This document shows positions 49,630 through 59,253 of a DNA stretch of 64,000 nucleotides, piece by piece (the stretch's first letter is position 1; each line of letters starts with the position of its first letter). The stretch is taken from the NCBI GenBank assembly GCA_963702695.1, contig CAVPDS010000001.1:186001-250000 (forward strand), given 5' to 3'. Both the position numbers and the translations under genes were made by a program. Under the pieces are notes generated by a model. That model ran no database searches. It was not told where the DNA came from and saw only the letters and a program-made list of their open reading frames with translations. This stretch comes from VAZQ01 sp963702695. GTDB lineage: Bacteria > Pseudomonadota > Alphaproteobacteria > Rhizobiales > Xanthobacteraceae.

Positions 49630-50724
49630 TCATGCCGGTACGTGAAACAATTCGCGCGGCGTCGCTGTCAGCACCTCGCAGCCGTCCCGGGCGACCACTA
49701 CCACGTCGCCGAGCACCATGTAGCCGACCACAGGATGATACGTGTTGGGGTGCACGATCAGCGTCATGCCGGCGTCGATTCGCGTGGTCACGTCCTCCAG
49801 GAGATGCGGCTTGCTGTCCGCGAACAGGCCCATGCCGTGGCCGCGCACGCGCGTGTATTCGCTGGTCGTGTATTCGCCGAGCCCGTATTTGCGGAACACG
49901 TCGTTCTCCGCGCGTGCGATGTCGGCGGCGGTGACACCGTCGCGAACGGCGGCGATGCCCGCCTCCATCGCCTCGCGATAAAGCGCGAACGCCTTGAGCT
50001 GATCCAGGTTCGGTTCGCCGACCACGAGCGTGCGGCAGATCTGCGCGTAGTAACCGTCGACGCAGGGCGTGAGTTCGGTGGTCACGAGATCGCCGGCCTT
50101 GAGCTTGCGTCCGCTCGGCGGCGCCATGCCGCGCACCTCCTGGCCGCCGACGCCGATGATCTGGAAATTGTCGTCGACGCCATTCCCGCGAAAGAACGCC
50201 TCGATCTCCGCGATCAGTTCGTAATCGGCCCGGCCGGGCCGCGCCGCGTCCCGGAACACCGCGTAGCCTTCGTCGGCCACCTTCGCGGCGCGGCGGATCG
50301 CGTCGATCTCTGACGGAAGCTTGCCCATCAGCAGGCGATCGAGAAAGCCGGTACCGTCCGACAGCTTGAGGTCTTGTGCGCGCGCCGCGATCCGGCGCGG
50401 GATCAAGCGGGCGGGCGCGGCGCCGATGCGGCGGTTGTTGAACCGGTTGAGCGCGTCCTCGACGCGCCGGATCAAATCCGGCGCGTGCACGATGTCGATG
50501 CCGGCGCACTCGACCTGCGCGCGCTCGGCCTCGATCATGCTGTCGAGGTAGAGCGTGATGCCTTCCTCGCGCACGATCGCGAGGCCCTGTCCCTCCAGGA
50601 TGCCGAAGTCGGTGGCGTAGCGCAGGTAATCGTTCTGCCAGGCGTTGCCGTAGAGCACGAGCACGTCGAGCCCGGCGCCGGACATTTCGCGCAGCAGACG
50701 CGTCTTACGGTCAGTGAACACCAT
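49630..50724 (-). CDS. Creatinase-like M24-family protein with altered metal site
   Basis: A 364-residue two-domain protein: creatinase N domain (1-130) and pita-bread domain (about 140-364). His296 in RGHGMGL is kept, but the metal positions of aminopeptidase P are changed: Glu217 (VTTELTP), Gln228 (YYAQICRT) and HPN at 325-327 in place of the usual EPG. This is the creatinase-like, metal-free pattern, so C-N hydrolysis of a small amidine, urea or lactam-derived compound is more likely than peptidase activity. It starts six bases after hyuB, in one operon with it. Confidence 0.8.
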   Translation of the reverse strand: MVFTDRKTRLLREMSGAGLDVLVLYGNAWQNDYLRYATDFGILEGQGLAIVREEGITLYLDSMIEAERAQVECAGIDIVHAPDLIRRVEDALNRFNNRRIGAAPARLIPRRIAARAQDLKLSDGTGFLDRLLMGKLPSEIDAIRRAAKVADEGYAVFRDAARPGRADYELIAEIEAFFRGNGVDDNFQIIGVGGQEVRGMAPPSGRKLKAGDLVTTELTPCVDGYYAQICRTLVVGEPNLDQLKAFALYREAMEAGIAAVRDGVTAADIARAENDVFRKYGLGEYTTSEYTRVRGHGMGLFADSKPHLLEDVTTRIDAGMTLIVHPNTYHPVVGYMVLGDVVVVARDGCEVLTATPRELFHVPA

Positions 50725-50729
50725 GGTAC

Positions 50730-52418
50730 TCACAAACGCTCCGCATCGGTCTTGTAATCCTTTGCCGCCGCCGCGCGCGAGACCACACCCTCCGCGAGAT
50801 CGCGCGCGATCGCTTCGCGCGGACGCTGCAGCGGATCGCCGTAGCCACCGCCGCCGGCGGTGAGGAACGTCACCACGTCGCCCGCCGCGAGGTCCATTTC
50901 CGTCGCCTTGTAGACGATGCGCTCGGAGCCGTCGGCGGCGCGGCGCACGACGGCTGCGTTGGTGGCAGCCGGCTTGCCGCCGTGCAGGCCCCAGGGCGGA
51001 TCGACCGTGCGCTCGCAATTGATGTTGGCTTTGCAGGGCTGCAACATCCGGTACGCCACTTCGAGGCCGAGCCCGCCGCGGTAACGGCCGGCGCCGCCGC
51101 TGTCGGCGCGGAACGTGTGCCGGTCGATCATCACCGGATATTTGATCTCCTGCAGCTCGACCGGCGTGTTGCGCACGTCACCCTGACACACCGACACGCT
51201 GGCGGACTCTCCGTCCTCCGTGGGCCGGCCGCCCCAGCCGCCGCCGAAGATGTTCATCAGCAGATAGCGGCTGCCGTCGGGGCGGAAGCCGAAGAACGAG
51301 CAGCCGCCCATGTCGCCCTTGTGCGCGGCCGGAACGAGATTCGGCACCGCCGGCGCTAGCGCCTTGAGGATCGTATCGATCACGGTCGGCAGGCCGGTGC
51401 TCCAACGACCGAGCGCGGCCGGCGGCCTGGCGCTGAGCATCGTGCCCTCAGGCAGGATCACATCGAGCGGGCGGAAGCAGCCTTCGTTCACATCGAGGTC
51501 GGGCGAGGTCAGCGCCTTGAAGGCGACGCGCGCGCCGGCGATGCCGCCGGAACGGCCGCAGTTGAGCGGGCTCGGCACCTGCGGATTCATGCCCGTGTAG
51601 TCGACGGTCATCTGTGAGCCTCGCACATGCACGGCAACCTTTACGCGCAGCGGCACGTCGAGATTGCGCCCATCGTTGTCGAGGAAGCTTTCGGCGTCGT
51701 AAGTTCCGTCCGGGATCGCTTCCACCACGCGGCGCGCGGCGAGCTCGGCCTGGTCCCACACTTTGGCGATGCAGGCTTCCACCGTTTCGCGGCCGTAGCG
51801 CGCGAGCAGCTCGCCATAGCGCCGCGCGCCGAGCTGGCACGAGGCGATCTGCGCGCGCAGGTCGCCGAGGCTGGCGTCGGGATAGCGCACGTTGTCGCGG
51901 ATGATCTGCCACAGCGTCTCGTTGCGCTTTCCGGCCTCGTAAATCTTCAGCGAACGGATCTGCAGCCCTTCCGAGTAGATATCGGTGGTGGCGCTGGAGC
52001 CGAAGCCCTGGTGCATGCCGCCGATGTCGACCCAGTGCGCGCGGTTCGCCGCGAAACCGACCAACTCGCCGGCATGAAAGCAAGGCGAATAGACCACCAC
52101 GTTGTTCAGATGCTGGCCGCAGACCGCGCCCTGGTTCATCACTATGACGTCGCCCGGCGCGAAGCCGTCGAGACCATAGCGCTTGATGCCGTCGTCGACC
52201 GCAACGCCGAGATCGGCGAGGAAGATCGGCAGCCCACCGCGGTTCTGCGAGATCATCCGCGCCTGCGTGTCGATCAGACCGCAGCAGAAGTCGCGCACCT
52301 CGTAGATCATCATGTTGTAGGCGGACTTCATCAGCGCATTCGCCATCTCGTCGGCATAGGCGACGATGGCGTTGCGCACGACCTCGACGGTGATGGGATG
52401 GGCTTCGTTGCGGGTCAT
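50730..52418 (-). CDS. hyuB: Hydantoinase/oxoprolinase family protein, HyuB-type subunit
   Basis: A 562-residue B subunit. Typical blocks are HPITVEVVRNAIVAYADEMA at the start, LNCGRSGGIAGARVAF in the middle, PTVIDTILKAL, and the C-terminal GAGRYRGGLGLEVAYR and LTAGGGGYGDPLQR. It lacks the A subunit next to it: the only HyuA-type gene in the window is 32 kb away on the other strand. Downstream creatinase-like genes and the upstream importer suggest a cyclic ureide or N-methylated compound as substrate, as in creatinine/hydantoin breakdown; this is inference. Confidence 0.88.
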   Translation of the reverse strand: MTRNEAHPITVEVVRNAIVAYADEMANALMKSAYNMMIYEVRDFCCGLIDTQARMISQNRGGLPIFLADLGVAVDDGIKRYGLDGFAPGDVIVMNQGAVCGQHLNNVVVYSPCFHAGELVGFAANRAHWVDIGGMHQGFGSSATTDIYSEGLQIRSLKIYEAGKRNETLWQIIRDNVRYPDASLGDLRAQIASCQLGARRYGELLARYGRETVEACIAKVWDQAELAARRVVEAIPDGTYDAESFLDNDGRNLDVPLRVKVAVHVRGSQMTVDYTGMNPQVPSPLNCGRSGGIAGARVAFKALTSPDLDVNEGCFRPLDVILPEGTMLSARPPAALGRWSTGLPTVIDTILKALAPAVPNLVPAAHKGDMGGCSFFGFRPDGSRYLLMNIFGGGWGGRPTEDGESASVSVCQGDVRNTPVELQEIKYPVMIDRHTFRADSGGAGRYRGGLGLEVAYRMLQPCKANINCERTVDPPWGLHGGKPAATNAAVVRRAADGSERIVYKATEMDLAAGDVVTFLTAGGGGYGDPLQRPREAIARDLAEGVVSRAAAAKDYKTDAERL

Positions 52419-52436
52419 TCCGCGGACTCCGATATT

Positions 52437-52548
52437 GTCGTCCCCGCGAAACCCATACCCTCCGAGCCTTGATTTTTCCAGCGATCATGCCAAATGCCCG
52501 AGGACACGGCCTATGGGTCCCCGCCTCCCGCGAAGGTGGGGACAACGG
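52437..52548. repeat. Type A palindromic repeat, left arm deleted
   Basis: The left arm is shortened (GTCGTCCCCGCGAAACCCATA) and has lost its second half. The right arm GGTCCCCGCCTCCCGCGAAG is longer by an insertion. It lies between the permease and hyuB. Confidence 0.75.
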
Positions 52549-52569
52549 AGATAACCCGACCGCAGCCCC

Positions 52570-54228
52570 TCAAATCCGCACGCCGAAGCGCAGCGCCAGC
52601 GTCAGGCCCGCCCCGACCAGCAGCACGTTCACGACCGACAGCGCCGCCACCAGTTCGAGGGCGCCGCCGCCGAACAGCGAGATGATCACCGGCCCCAGCA
52701 CCTCGGTATCGGGGCCGGTGAGATAGACGCCGGTCGAATATTCCCGCACGAAGATCATGAAGCATAGCAGCCACGCGCTCATGAGCCCGACGCGGATCAG
52801 CGGCAGCGTCACGTCGGCAAGCACGCGTGCCGGGCGCGCGCCGGTGACGCGCGCGGCTTCTTCAAGCTCGGGCGCGATCTGCGACAGCGTCGCCGAGATG
52901 AGCCGCAGCCCGAACGCCAGCCACACCACGCTGTAGGCGATCCACATCCCGATCAGGGAACTGCGCACCACGCCGAGATACGGCACGAACAGGAATACCC
53001 ACAGGAACGCGAGGCCGGCCACCAGCCCCGGGAGCGAACGCGGCAGCAGCACCAGATAATCGACCAGCGCCACCCAGCGGTTCCGCCAGCGATGGGTGGC
53101 GAGCGCGATGAGCGCGTAGGCGAGGACCGCGGCCGCGGCGCCGACCGTCCCCAGCAGGAACGTGTTGGAAATGCTGCGCATGAGATTGGGATATTGCGCC
53201 AGCTCGACGAAATTCTGCAGCGTCAGGGATTGGAACGGATTGATTCCCTCGCCCCAGCGGCTGACGAACGCGCGCAGCAGCACGCCGGCCAGCGGGAGGA
53301 ACACCGTCACGGTGAGCCAGAGCAGGATCAAGCCGAGCGCCAACCACCGCCAGCCACCGAGACGCAGCGTGCGCGACTGCGCGCCCTTGCCGCCCATAGT
53401 CACGTAACGCTCGGCCATGCGCAGCAGAAAGCGCTGCAGATAGACCAGCGGCAAGGTCATCACGCCGATGGAGACGACCACCACCGCCATGAGCTGATAG
53501 GACGGCGTGCCGAGCAGGTTGGTCAGCTTGAACAGATAGGTCGTGAGCACCAGCACGTTGGCGGGATCGCCGAGGATCAGCGGCAGGCCGAACAGTTCGA
53601 AGCCGAGGAAGAAGATCAGCACGCCGCTGTAGACCAGCGCCGGCCAGGCGAGCGGCAAGCTCACCGCGAGCGCGACCCGCCAGGGCGGCGCACCGATGAC
53701 GCGCGCGGTCTCCTCCAGTTCGGGGTTCAGCTTACGCAGCGAGGCGGAGGAGAACAGATAGACGTGCGGCACATGCGAGAGACCCGCGATCACGATCAGG
53801 CTCGACAGCGAATAGAGATTCCACGGCACGAAGCCGAGTAGCGCCTTGAACGCCAGCGAGGCAAAGCCGACCGGGCCGACCGCAACCACATAGCCGAAGG
53901 CGAGCACGATCGGCGACAGCACGATCGGCACCAGCAGGAGCGGCTCCAACGCGCCTTTTCCGGGGAGGTCGGTACGCACCACCAGGAACGCCAGCACGCC
54001 GCCGGCCGGCACGGCGATCGCGGTCATCCCCGCGGCAAGCGCCAGCGAGGTGACGAAGGCGCGATGGAAATCCGGCTCGGCAAAGATGAACTGATAGGAC
54101 TCGAGGCTGAACTTCGCCGCCGCCGAGAAGAACGGCTCATCGAGAAAGCTCTGATAGACGACAATGCCGAGCGGGAGCAGCACCGCGAGGGCGAGGACGG
54201 TGATGATCGATACGCGAAACCAAGTCAT
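52570..54228 (-). CDS. Two-domain ABC transporter permease (Fe3+/thiamine type)
   Basis: A 552-residue membrane protein with two tandem permease domains. EAA loops are LEETARVIGAPPWRVALAV and LEEAARVTGARPARVLADV. It is of the same class as the permease at 6308-8029 but not a recent duplicate. It lies between its receptor (54369) and hyuB on the reverse strand. As with the other set, no ATPase gene is adjacent. Confidence 0.87.
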   Translation of the reverse strand: MTWFRVSIITVLALAVLLPLGIVVYQSFLDEPFFSAAAKFSLESYQFIFAEPDFHRAFVTSLALAAGMTAIAVPAGGVLAFLVVRTDLPGKGALEPLLLVPIVLSPIVLAFGYVVAVGPVGFASLAFKALLGFVPWNLYSLSSLIVIAGLSHVPHVYLFSSASLRKLNPELEETARVIGAPPWRVALAVSLPLAWPALVYSGVLIFFLGFELFGLPLILGDPANVLVLTTYLFKLTNLLGTPSYQLMAVVVVSIGVMTLPLVYLQRFLLRMAERYVTMGGKGAQSRTLRLGGWRWLALGLILLWLTVTVFLPLAGVLLRAFVSRWGEGINPFQSLTLQNFVELAQYPNLMRSISNTFLLGTVGAAAAVLAYALIALATHRWRNRWVALVDYLVLLPRSLPGLVAGLAFLWVFLFVPYLGVVRSSLIGMWIAYSVVWLAFGLRLISATLSQIAPELEEAARVTGARPARVLADVTLPLIRVGLMSAWLLCFMIFVREYSTGVYLTGPDTEVLGPVIISLFGGGALELVAALSVVNVLLVGAGLTLALRFGVRI

Positions 54229-54256
54229 GCCCAGCCCGGATGACCGACTCGCCTGC

Positions 54257-54293
54257 TGTTGTCCCCGCGAAGGCGGGGACCCATACCCTCCGA
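54257..54293. repeat. Type A repeat, single arm
   Basis: TTGTCCCCGCGAAGGCGGGG followed by ACCCATACCCTCCGA, the standard left arm. The expected right arm is absent; a type C-like end (GCCCGGGACATGAG, about 54350-54364) is found instead. Confidence 0.7.
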
Positions 54294-54368
54294 AGTTAGA
54301 TTATTTCGCGGTGGTACCACAATCACTCGGCACCGCGTGCGCTCCAGGAGCCCGGGACATGAGCCCAC

Positions 54369-55463
54369 CTACTGCGCCCTTGCGGTCTCCTGCCACTTGC
54401 GCATCATCGGCAGCCGCTTGGTCGGCGCGAGCGCCGCGAGCAGCCCCGGCTCAAGCGCGATCGGCTTGAGCTTGCTGCCCAAATCCTTGGTGAGCGCGCT
54501 CGCCGAGTACGGCCCCTGCACGTCCTCGCGCACAGAATAGAGCACGGCCTGGTTGGCCATGATCTTCTGGCCGCGCTCGGAGAGCAGGTAATCCATGAAC
54601 ACCTTGCCGGCGTTCGGGTGGCGCGCGTTCTTGGTGACGAAGGCGACGCGCGACATCACCTGCGTATAATCGCTCGGATAGACCAGACCGAGGTCGGGAT
54701 CCTTCTTCTGCCGCAGCACCACGTAGGAGCCGATCACGTTGAAGCCGAGGAGATGCTCGCCCGAGATGACGCGCTCGATCATGGTGCCGCTCGACGGGTA
54801 GAACACGCCGACGCCGTGGCCGAACGCCTTGGCGAGATCCCAGTATTGCGGAAAAAGCTGTTCGTCCTTGGTCAGGAGCATGAAGCCGAAGCCGCTCTTC
54901 TCCGGATCGTAGCTGGTGACCTTGCCCTTGCTGAAAACCTGCGGCTTCTCCTTGAGCAGGCGGAGCAGGTCGGCATGCGAGGCCGGCACCGCGTCGGCGG
55001 GCAGGAGCCGCTTGTTGTAGGCGATCACCAGCGGCTCGAAGGTCGTGCCCCAGGCCTTGTCCTCGTATACGGCCCATTTCGGCATCTTCGCCAACTCGGG
55101 CGAGTGATAGACGAGCGCATGGCCGTCGGAAACGAGCTTGAGCTGCAGGTCCATCGACCCGCTCCAGAGCACGTCGGCGGTCGCCGCATTGGCGGCGCTC
55201 TCGCTCAGGTAGCGGTTGTAGATCTCGGTCGAGTTGAGGTCGCCGTATTGCAGCTGCACCTTGGGATAGAGCGCGCGGAAATCCTTGAGCAGCGCATCCG
55301 CGCTCGCGGAATCGGTCGCCGAATAGACGACCACGCTGCCCTCCTTCTCGGCGGCGGCGATGGTCGCGGCGTAGTCAGCGGGATAGCCGGGCGGGACCTG
55401 CGCCGCGGCGACCGCGGGCAGCAGCGCGAGCAGGAGACCAGAGGCGAGCGATGCGCGTGTCAC
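54369..55463 (-). CDS. Fe3+-type extracellular solute-binding protein
   Basis: A 364-residue receptor of solute-binding family 1. It starts at GTG 55463 with GGGAG upstream; the signal peptide ends at VAAAQV. Blocks VVVYSATDSASADALLKDF and DYLLSERGQKIMANQAV are those of the FbpA-like group. It is the first gene of the reverse-strand operon receptor, permease, HyuB, creatinase-like protein and creatinase-like partner, so its ligand is probably the nitrogen compound these enzymes use and not iron. That reassignment is inference from context. Confidence 0.82.
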   Translation of the reverse strand: MTRASLASGLLLALLPAVAAAQVPPGYPADYAATIAAAEKEGSVVVYSATDSASADALLKDFRALYPKVQLQYGDLNSTEIYNRYLSESAANAATADVLWSGSMDLQLKLVSDGHALVYHSPELAKMPKWAVYEDKAWGTTFEPLVIAYNKRLLPADAVPASHADLLRLLKEKPQVFSKGKVTSYDPEKSGFGFMLLTKDEQLFPQYWDLAKAFGHGVGVFYPSSGTMIERVISGEHLLGFNVIGSYVVLRQKKDPDLGLVYPSDYTQVMSRVAFVTKNARHPNAGKVFMDYLLSERGQKIMANQAVLYSVREDVQGPYSASALTKDLGSKLKPIALEPGLLAALAPTKRLPMMRKWQETARAQ

Positions 55464-55498
55464 GAGCGTTTCTCCCTTGGGCGAGGCGAGCGTTGATG

Positions 55499-56193
55499 TT
55501 ATCTGATCGCGTCAATCTCGTAATCGTGCCGCGCTGGTTGTCCAAGTTTGGCAGGGATCGGCGCGCGCGGCTCGACGATCAGCTGCTTCGAGGTCTCGTC
55601 GAGGCACACGAGCGGGCGCTGCGGATCGTGCGGTCGCTGATAGACTTCCAGCACGTCTTCCATGGTGGCGACAAACGCAGCGTTGGCTTCGGGCGGGATC
55701 ACCCATTGCTGCTTGAGATGCGGTTTGAGAATGTTTTTTTTAGCGTCCGCCCGATCGTGTTGTCGCTGGCGTGATCGACAATGTGCAGTTCGACGACCTT
55801 CTCCTCAAGCAGACGCAGGCTCCATCTGGCAAAGCCCTCCGGGGCCGGAGAGAGGGTCAGCGCGATCAACTTTGCTTCTGCCGCGCCGTCGAAGATCCGC
55901 GGCCGGGCGGAGTTGGGATTGTATTTACGGGTCAACACGGCCTCAAACCCCTCTTCGACCAGTTGCCGCCTGGTCCGCTCGATAGTGGCGATGCTGGTGT
56001 CCAACGCCGCGGCAATCCGGCTGTCGCTCCAGCCTTCGCCCGCATCTGATACGTCCGCCTTCAAGAGGACGCGCGCCTTCGTCAGCAGCTGGGCGGAACG
56101 CTTGCCTTTACGGATCAACTCGTTGAGTTGATCGCGTTCCTCCGCGTCGAGCCTGACCACGTATTTCTTGACGGCAATCTTTTTCCCGGCCAC
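55499..56193 (-). mobile_element. IS630-family transposase remnant, truncated, with A8 frameshift site
   Basis: The first frame (GTG 56193 with GGAGGTGA upstream, to 55699) encodes the helix-turn-helix half of an IS630 transposase (SRIAAALDTSIATIERTRRQ). The second frame, shifted -1 (from about 55742 down to 55515), continues with LKPHLKQQWVIPPEANAAF and VCLDETSK, which holds the first catalytic Asp. The join is at eight A residues (55734-55741), a plausible slippery site. The homology stops after PARHDYE at about 55515, so the remaining two catalytic acids and one end are missing and the element is dead. No terminal inverted repeats or TA duplication could be confirmed. Confidence 0.82.
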
Positions 56194-56237
56194 AAATCAC
56201 CTCCATCGCTGCTTACCGCGACAGAGATTCAGAAATT

Positions 56238-56258
56238 CCCGTCATGATCAATGACGGG
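56238..56258. other. Short hairpin beside the IS630 remnant
   Basis: CCCGTCAT and ATGACGGG form an eight-base-pair stem with loop GATCA. It lies 45 bp upstream of the transposase start and could be part of the element's end or a terminator-like structure; no T-tract follows. Confidence 0.45.
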
Positions 56259-56334
56259 GGCGACTAGCCCCTAAGCCTTGCCGCATCCACTCCCGCGGGC
56301 AAAGCGCCGCATCTCCCGCACGCAAAGGACCGAC

Positions 56335-57681
56335 ATGGCGAACGAGACGACCCGGGTGGCCGAATACGCGGTGGGCCTGCGCTACGAGGATATCCCGCCC
56401 GACGTCATCGCCACCGCCAAGCAATGCATCGCCGATACCATCGCCACGATCATCTTCGGCTATGACCTGCCGTGGAGCCGCATCGTCGTCGGTATTGCCG
56501 AGAAGAGCGGCCCGGGCGGCCGCAGCCGCATCCTCGGACGCGGCGGCGCGCTGGTGCAGCCGGCCACGGCGGCGCTCGCCAACGGCGCGCTCGCGCACGC
56601 GTTCGAGCTCGACAACCTGACCTGGCCGAGCACCGGCGTGCATCCCGGCGCGACGTTGCTCGTCCCCGGCCTCGCGGTGGCGCAGGACCGCGGCGCCGGC
56701 GGGCGCGCGCTGCTCACGGCCTTCGTCGCCGGCGCCGAAGTGATGATCCGGATCGGCCGCGCCACCAGGCACAACAACGAGAAGCGCGGCTTCCACGCTC
56801 CCGGCACCACCGGTCCGTTCGGCGCTGCGATCGCCTGCGGGCGCGTGATGGGCTTCGACGTCGGGCGCATGGTCAACGCGCTCGGGATCGCCGGCTCGCT
56901 GACCGGCGGGCTGATGGAATTCGCGCGCTCAGGCACCGGTGCGATGGTCAAGCGACTGCACGTCGGTCGCGCGGCGGAGAGCGGCGTGCTCGCGGCGAGC
57001 CTGGCCGCGGGCGGCTTCACCGGGCCGGTGAGCGTGCTCGAGGGCGAGCTCGGATTCCTGAAAGTGTTCTGCGGCGAGTACGACCAGGCCGCGCTGACGC
57101 GCGATCTCGGGAGCACCTACGAAACGCGGGTGATCCTGCTCAAGCGCTTCGCCTGCCACGTCACCGCGCAGACTTCGCTGCAGGCGATCCAGGAGTTGCG
57201 CGCCGAACATGGCTTCGGTGGCGACGACGTGGCGTCGATCGCGATCGCCGGCAACGACCGCATGGCGACGATCAACAACATCACGCAGCCGGCCGACGTC
57301 ATGATGTCGCAATACAGCCTGCCGTTCTGCGCCGCGCTGGCGCACTATCACGATCCACGCGACCCGCGCGCGTTCAGCGAGGAGAACCTGCACGACCCGC
57401 GCATCCGCGCGCTGTGCGAGCGCGTCACCATCACGATCGACGAAAACCGCCCGGCGCCGCTTGCGGCGACGGTGACGATCACGCTGAAGGATGGGCGGGT
57501 GCTGAAACGCCAGGTGAGCGCATTCAAGGGCACGCCCGAACATCCGCTCGACGCGCAGGAGATGCGGGACAAATTCCTGATGCTGACGAGTCACTGCGAC
57601 CGAGGCGCGATGAATGAGATGTTTGACCGGATTCAGGATCTGGAAAACGAAGCTAACCTCGACTGGATCGCGGTGACGTGA
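56335..57681 (+). CDS. MmgE/PrpD-family protein (copy 1)
   Basis: A 448-residue protein of the family that includes 2-methylcitrate dehydratase, aconitate decarboxylase and iminodisuccinate epimerase. Conserved blocks are AKQCIADTIATIIFG, NGALAHAFELDNL, HPGATLLVPGLAVAQ and KRLHVGRAAESGVLAA. AAGGA precedes ATG 56335. A second, divergent family member follows 136 bp later, and the context lacks prpB/prpC, so propionate catabolism is not indicated. The substrate is probably a substituted citrate-like or amino-dicarboxylic acid. Confidence 0.86.
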   Translation: MANETTRVAEYAVGLRYEDIPPDVIATAKQCIADTIATIIFGYDLPWSRIVVGIAEKSGPGGRSRILGRGGALVQPATAALANGALAHAFELDNLTWPSTGVHPGATLLVPGLAVAQDRGAGGRALLTAFVAGAEVMIRIGRATRHNNEKRGFHAPGTTGPFGAAIACGRVMGFDVGRMVNALGIAGSLTGGLMEFARSGTGAMVKRLHVGRAAESGVLAASLAAGGFTGPVSVLEGELGFLKVFCGEYDQAALTRDLGSTYETRVILLKRFACHVTAQTSLQAIQELRAEHGFGGDDVASIAIAGNDRMATINNITQPADVMMSQYSLPFCAALAHYHDPRDPRAFSEENLHDPRIRALCERVTITIDENRPAPLAATVTITLKDGRVLKRQVSAFKGTPEHPLDAQEMRDKFLMLTSHCDRGAMNEMFDRIQDLENEANLDWIAVT

Positions 57682-57817
57682 ACAGTGCGATGTTACTGAA
57701 CCTATCACCCGCACACGTTCTCGGCGTTGTCATCCCGGCTCTCGCTTCGCTCGGCCCGATGACAACCGCAAAGCTCCAGCGTTAGGCAAATCACCCCCAG
57801 CGTAGAAGTGATAACCC

Positions 57818-59218
57818 ATGTCCGAGCATAGCAGCGGCAACAACATCCACACCCGCAGGATCGCGGAGTTCGTGTCGTCGCTCACCTACGAACAAATCCC
57901 CCCCGAGGTACGCGAGCGCATCAAGCTCCTGATCCTCGACTCGCTCGGCTGCGCGCTCTATGGCGCGAACCTCGAATGGTGCCGCATCCTGCAGGACTCG
58001 CTCGCCGCGCTCGACTCGACCCGCACCACCGTGATCTGGGGCACGCAGCAGCGGCTCTCCTCCCCGCATGCGGCGCTGGTCAACGGCACCCAGGTGCAGG
58101 GCTTCGAGCTCGACGACGTGCACCGCCAGGGCGTGCTGCATTGCGGCGCGGTCACGCTGCCGGCGCTGATCGCGATCGCGGAGAATCACAAAAACCTCAA
58201 CGGCCGCGATTTCCTCGCCGCCGCGGTCGCCGGCTACGAGATCGGCCCGCGCGTCGGCAAGTGCATGGGCCAGGAGCATATCGGCCAGGGCTGGCATTCC
58301 GGCGCGACGCTGGGCGTGTATTCGGCGGCCGCCGGCGCGGCGCGCGGGCTCGGCCTCAGCGCCGAGCAGACCGTGCATGCGCTCGGCATTGCCGGCACGC
58401 AATCGGCGGGCTTGATGGCGGCGCAATACGGCGCCATGGTCAAGCGCATGCATGCCGGCCGCTCGTCGCAGAGCGGGCTCTACGGGGCGTTGTTCGCGCA
58501 GCGGGGCTTTACCGGCATCGTTGATGTGTTCGAGGCGCCCTACGGCGGCTTCTGCTCGACGTTCTCGCGCTCGCACGACCGCTACAATCTCGACGAGCTC
58601 AGCGCCGGTCTCGGCAAGACTTTTGAGACGATGGGCATCGCGCTGAAATTCTATTCCTGCGTCGGCAGCAACCACACCACGCTCGACGCCATCCGCGATA
58701 TCCGCAAGCGCCACCCGTTCATGCTCGATCAGCTCGACAAGATCGTGGTACACGGCTCGCAGGTCACGGTCGATCACGTCGGCTGGCCTTATCGCCCGGA
58801 AGGGCTCACTTCGGCGCAGCTCAATCTCCCCTTCTGCGTCGCGACGCTGCTGATCGAGGGCGACGTGTTCGTCGATCAGTTCAAGCCCGAGGCGGTCGGC
58901 GACGCCGCGCGCATCGCGCTCTCGCGCAAGGTCGAGGTGGTGCACGATCCCGCCATCACCGCGCTTGGCTCGGCGTTCCGCCACAAGGTCCGCGTCGAGG
59001 TCCACCTGCGCGACGGCGCGGTCGAGAGCGAGACCCGCGAAGCCCCGCGCGGCAGCGAGCAATCGTTCGCGAGCGCGGAAGACATCGTCGATAAGTTCCG
59101 CAAGCTCGCGCGCCACGCGATGGCGCGCTCGCAGCAGAACGAGCTGGTCGACGCCGTGCTCAATCTCGAAAAACTGCCGGACGCCAAGCGGCTGGCGCAA
59201 TTGCTGCGGGCCGGATAG
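57818..59218 (+). CDS. MmgE/PrpD-family protein (copy 2)
   Basis: A 466-residue family member with the same order of blocks: IKLLILDSLGCALYG, NGTQVQGFELDDVHRQGVLH, HSGATLGVYSAAAGAARGLG and VKRMHAGRSSQSGLYGAL. It is clearly diverged from copy 1, so the tandem pair is an old duplication or two separate acquisitions. The intervening 136 bp include a small inverted repeat GTCATCCCGGC / GATGACAAC (about 57730-57765). Confidence 0.86.
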   Translation: MSEHSSGNNIHTRRIAEFVSSLTYEQIPPEVRERIKLLILDSLGCALYGANLEWCRILQDSLAALDSTRTTVIWGTQQRLSSPHAALVNGTQVQGFELDDVHRQGVLHCGAVTLPALIAIAENHKNLNGRDFLAAAVAGYEIGPRVGKCMGQEHIGQGWHSGATLGVYSAAAGAARGLGLSAEQTVHALGIAGTQSAGLMAAQYGAMVKRMHAGRSSQSGLYGALFAQRGFTGIVDVFEAPYGGFCSTFSRSHDRYNLDELSAGLGKTFETMGIALKFYSCVGSNHTTLDAIRDIRKRHPFMLDQLDKIVVHGSQVTVDHVGWPYRPEGLTSAQLNLPFCVATLLIEGDVFVDQFKPEAVGDAARIALSRKVEVVHDPAITALGSAFRHKVRVEVHLRDGAVESETREAPRGSEQSFASAEDIVDKFRKLARHAMARSQQNELVDAVLNLEKLPDAKRLAQLLRAG

Positions 59219-59253
59219 GTTGGCGCCTCGCTCATCAAGACGATCGCTCTCCG

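Noticed and set aside
55499..56193. A complete, active insertion sequence
   Set aside because: The transposase ends before the second and third catalytic acidic residues, and no terminal inverted repeats could be matched.
56335..59218. Methylcitrate (propionate) pathway
   Set aside because: Only MmgE/PrpD-family genes are present; methylcitrate synthase and lyase genes are absent.
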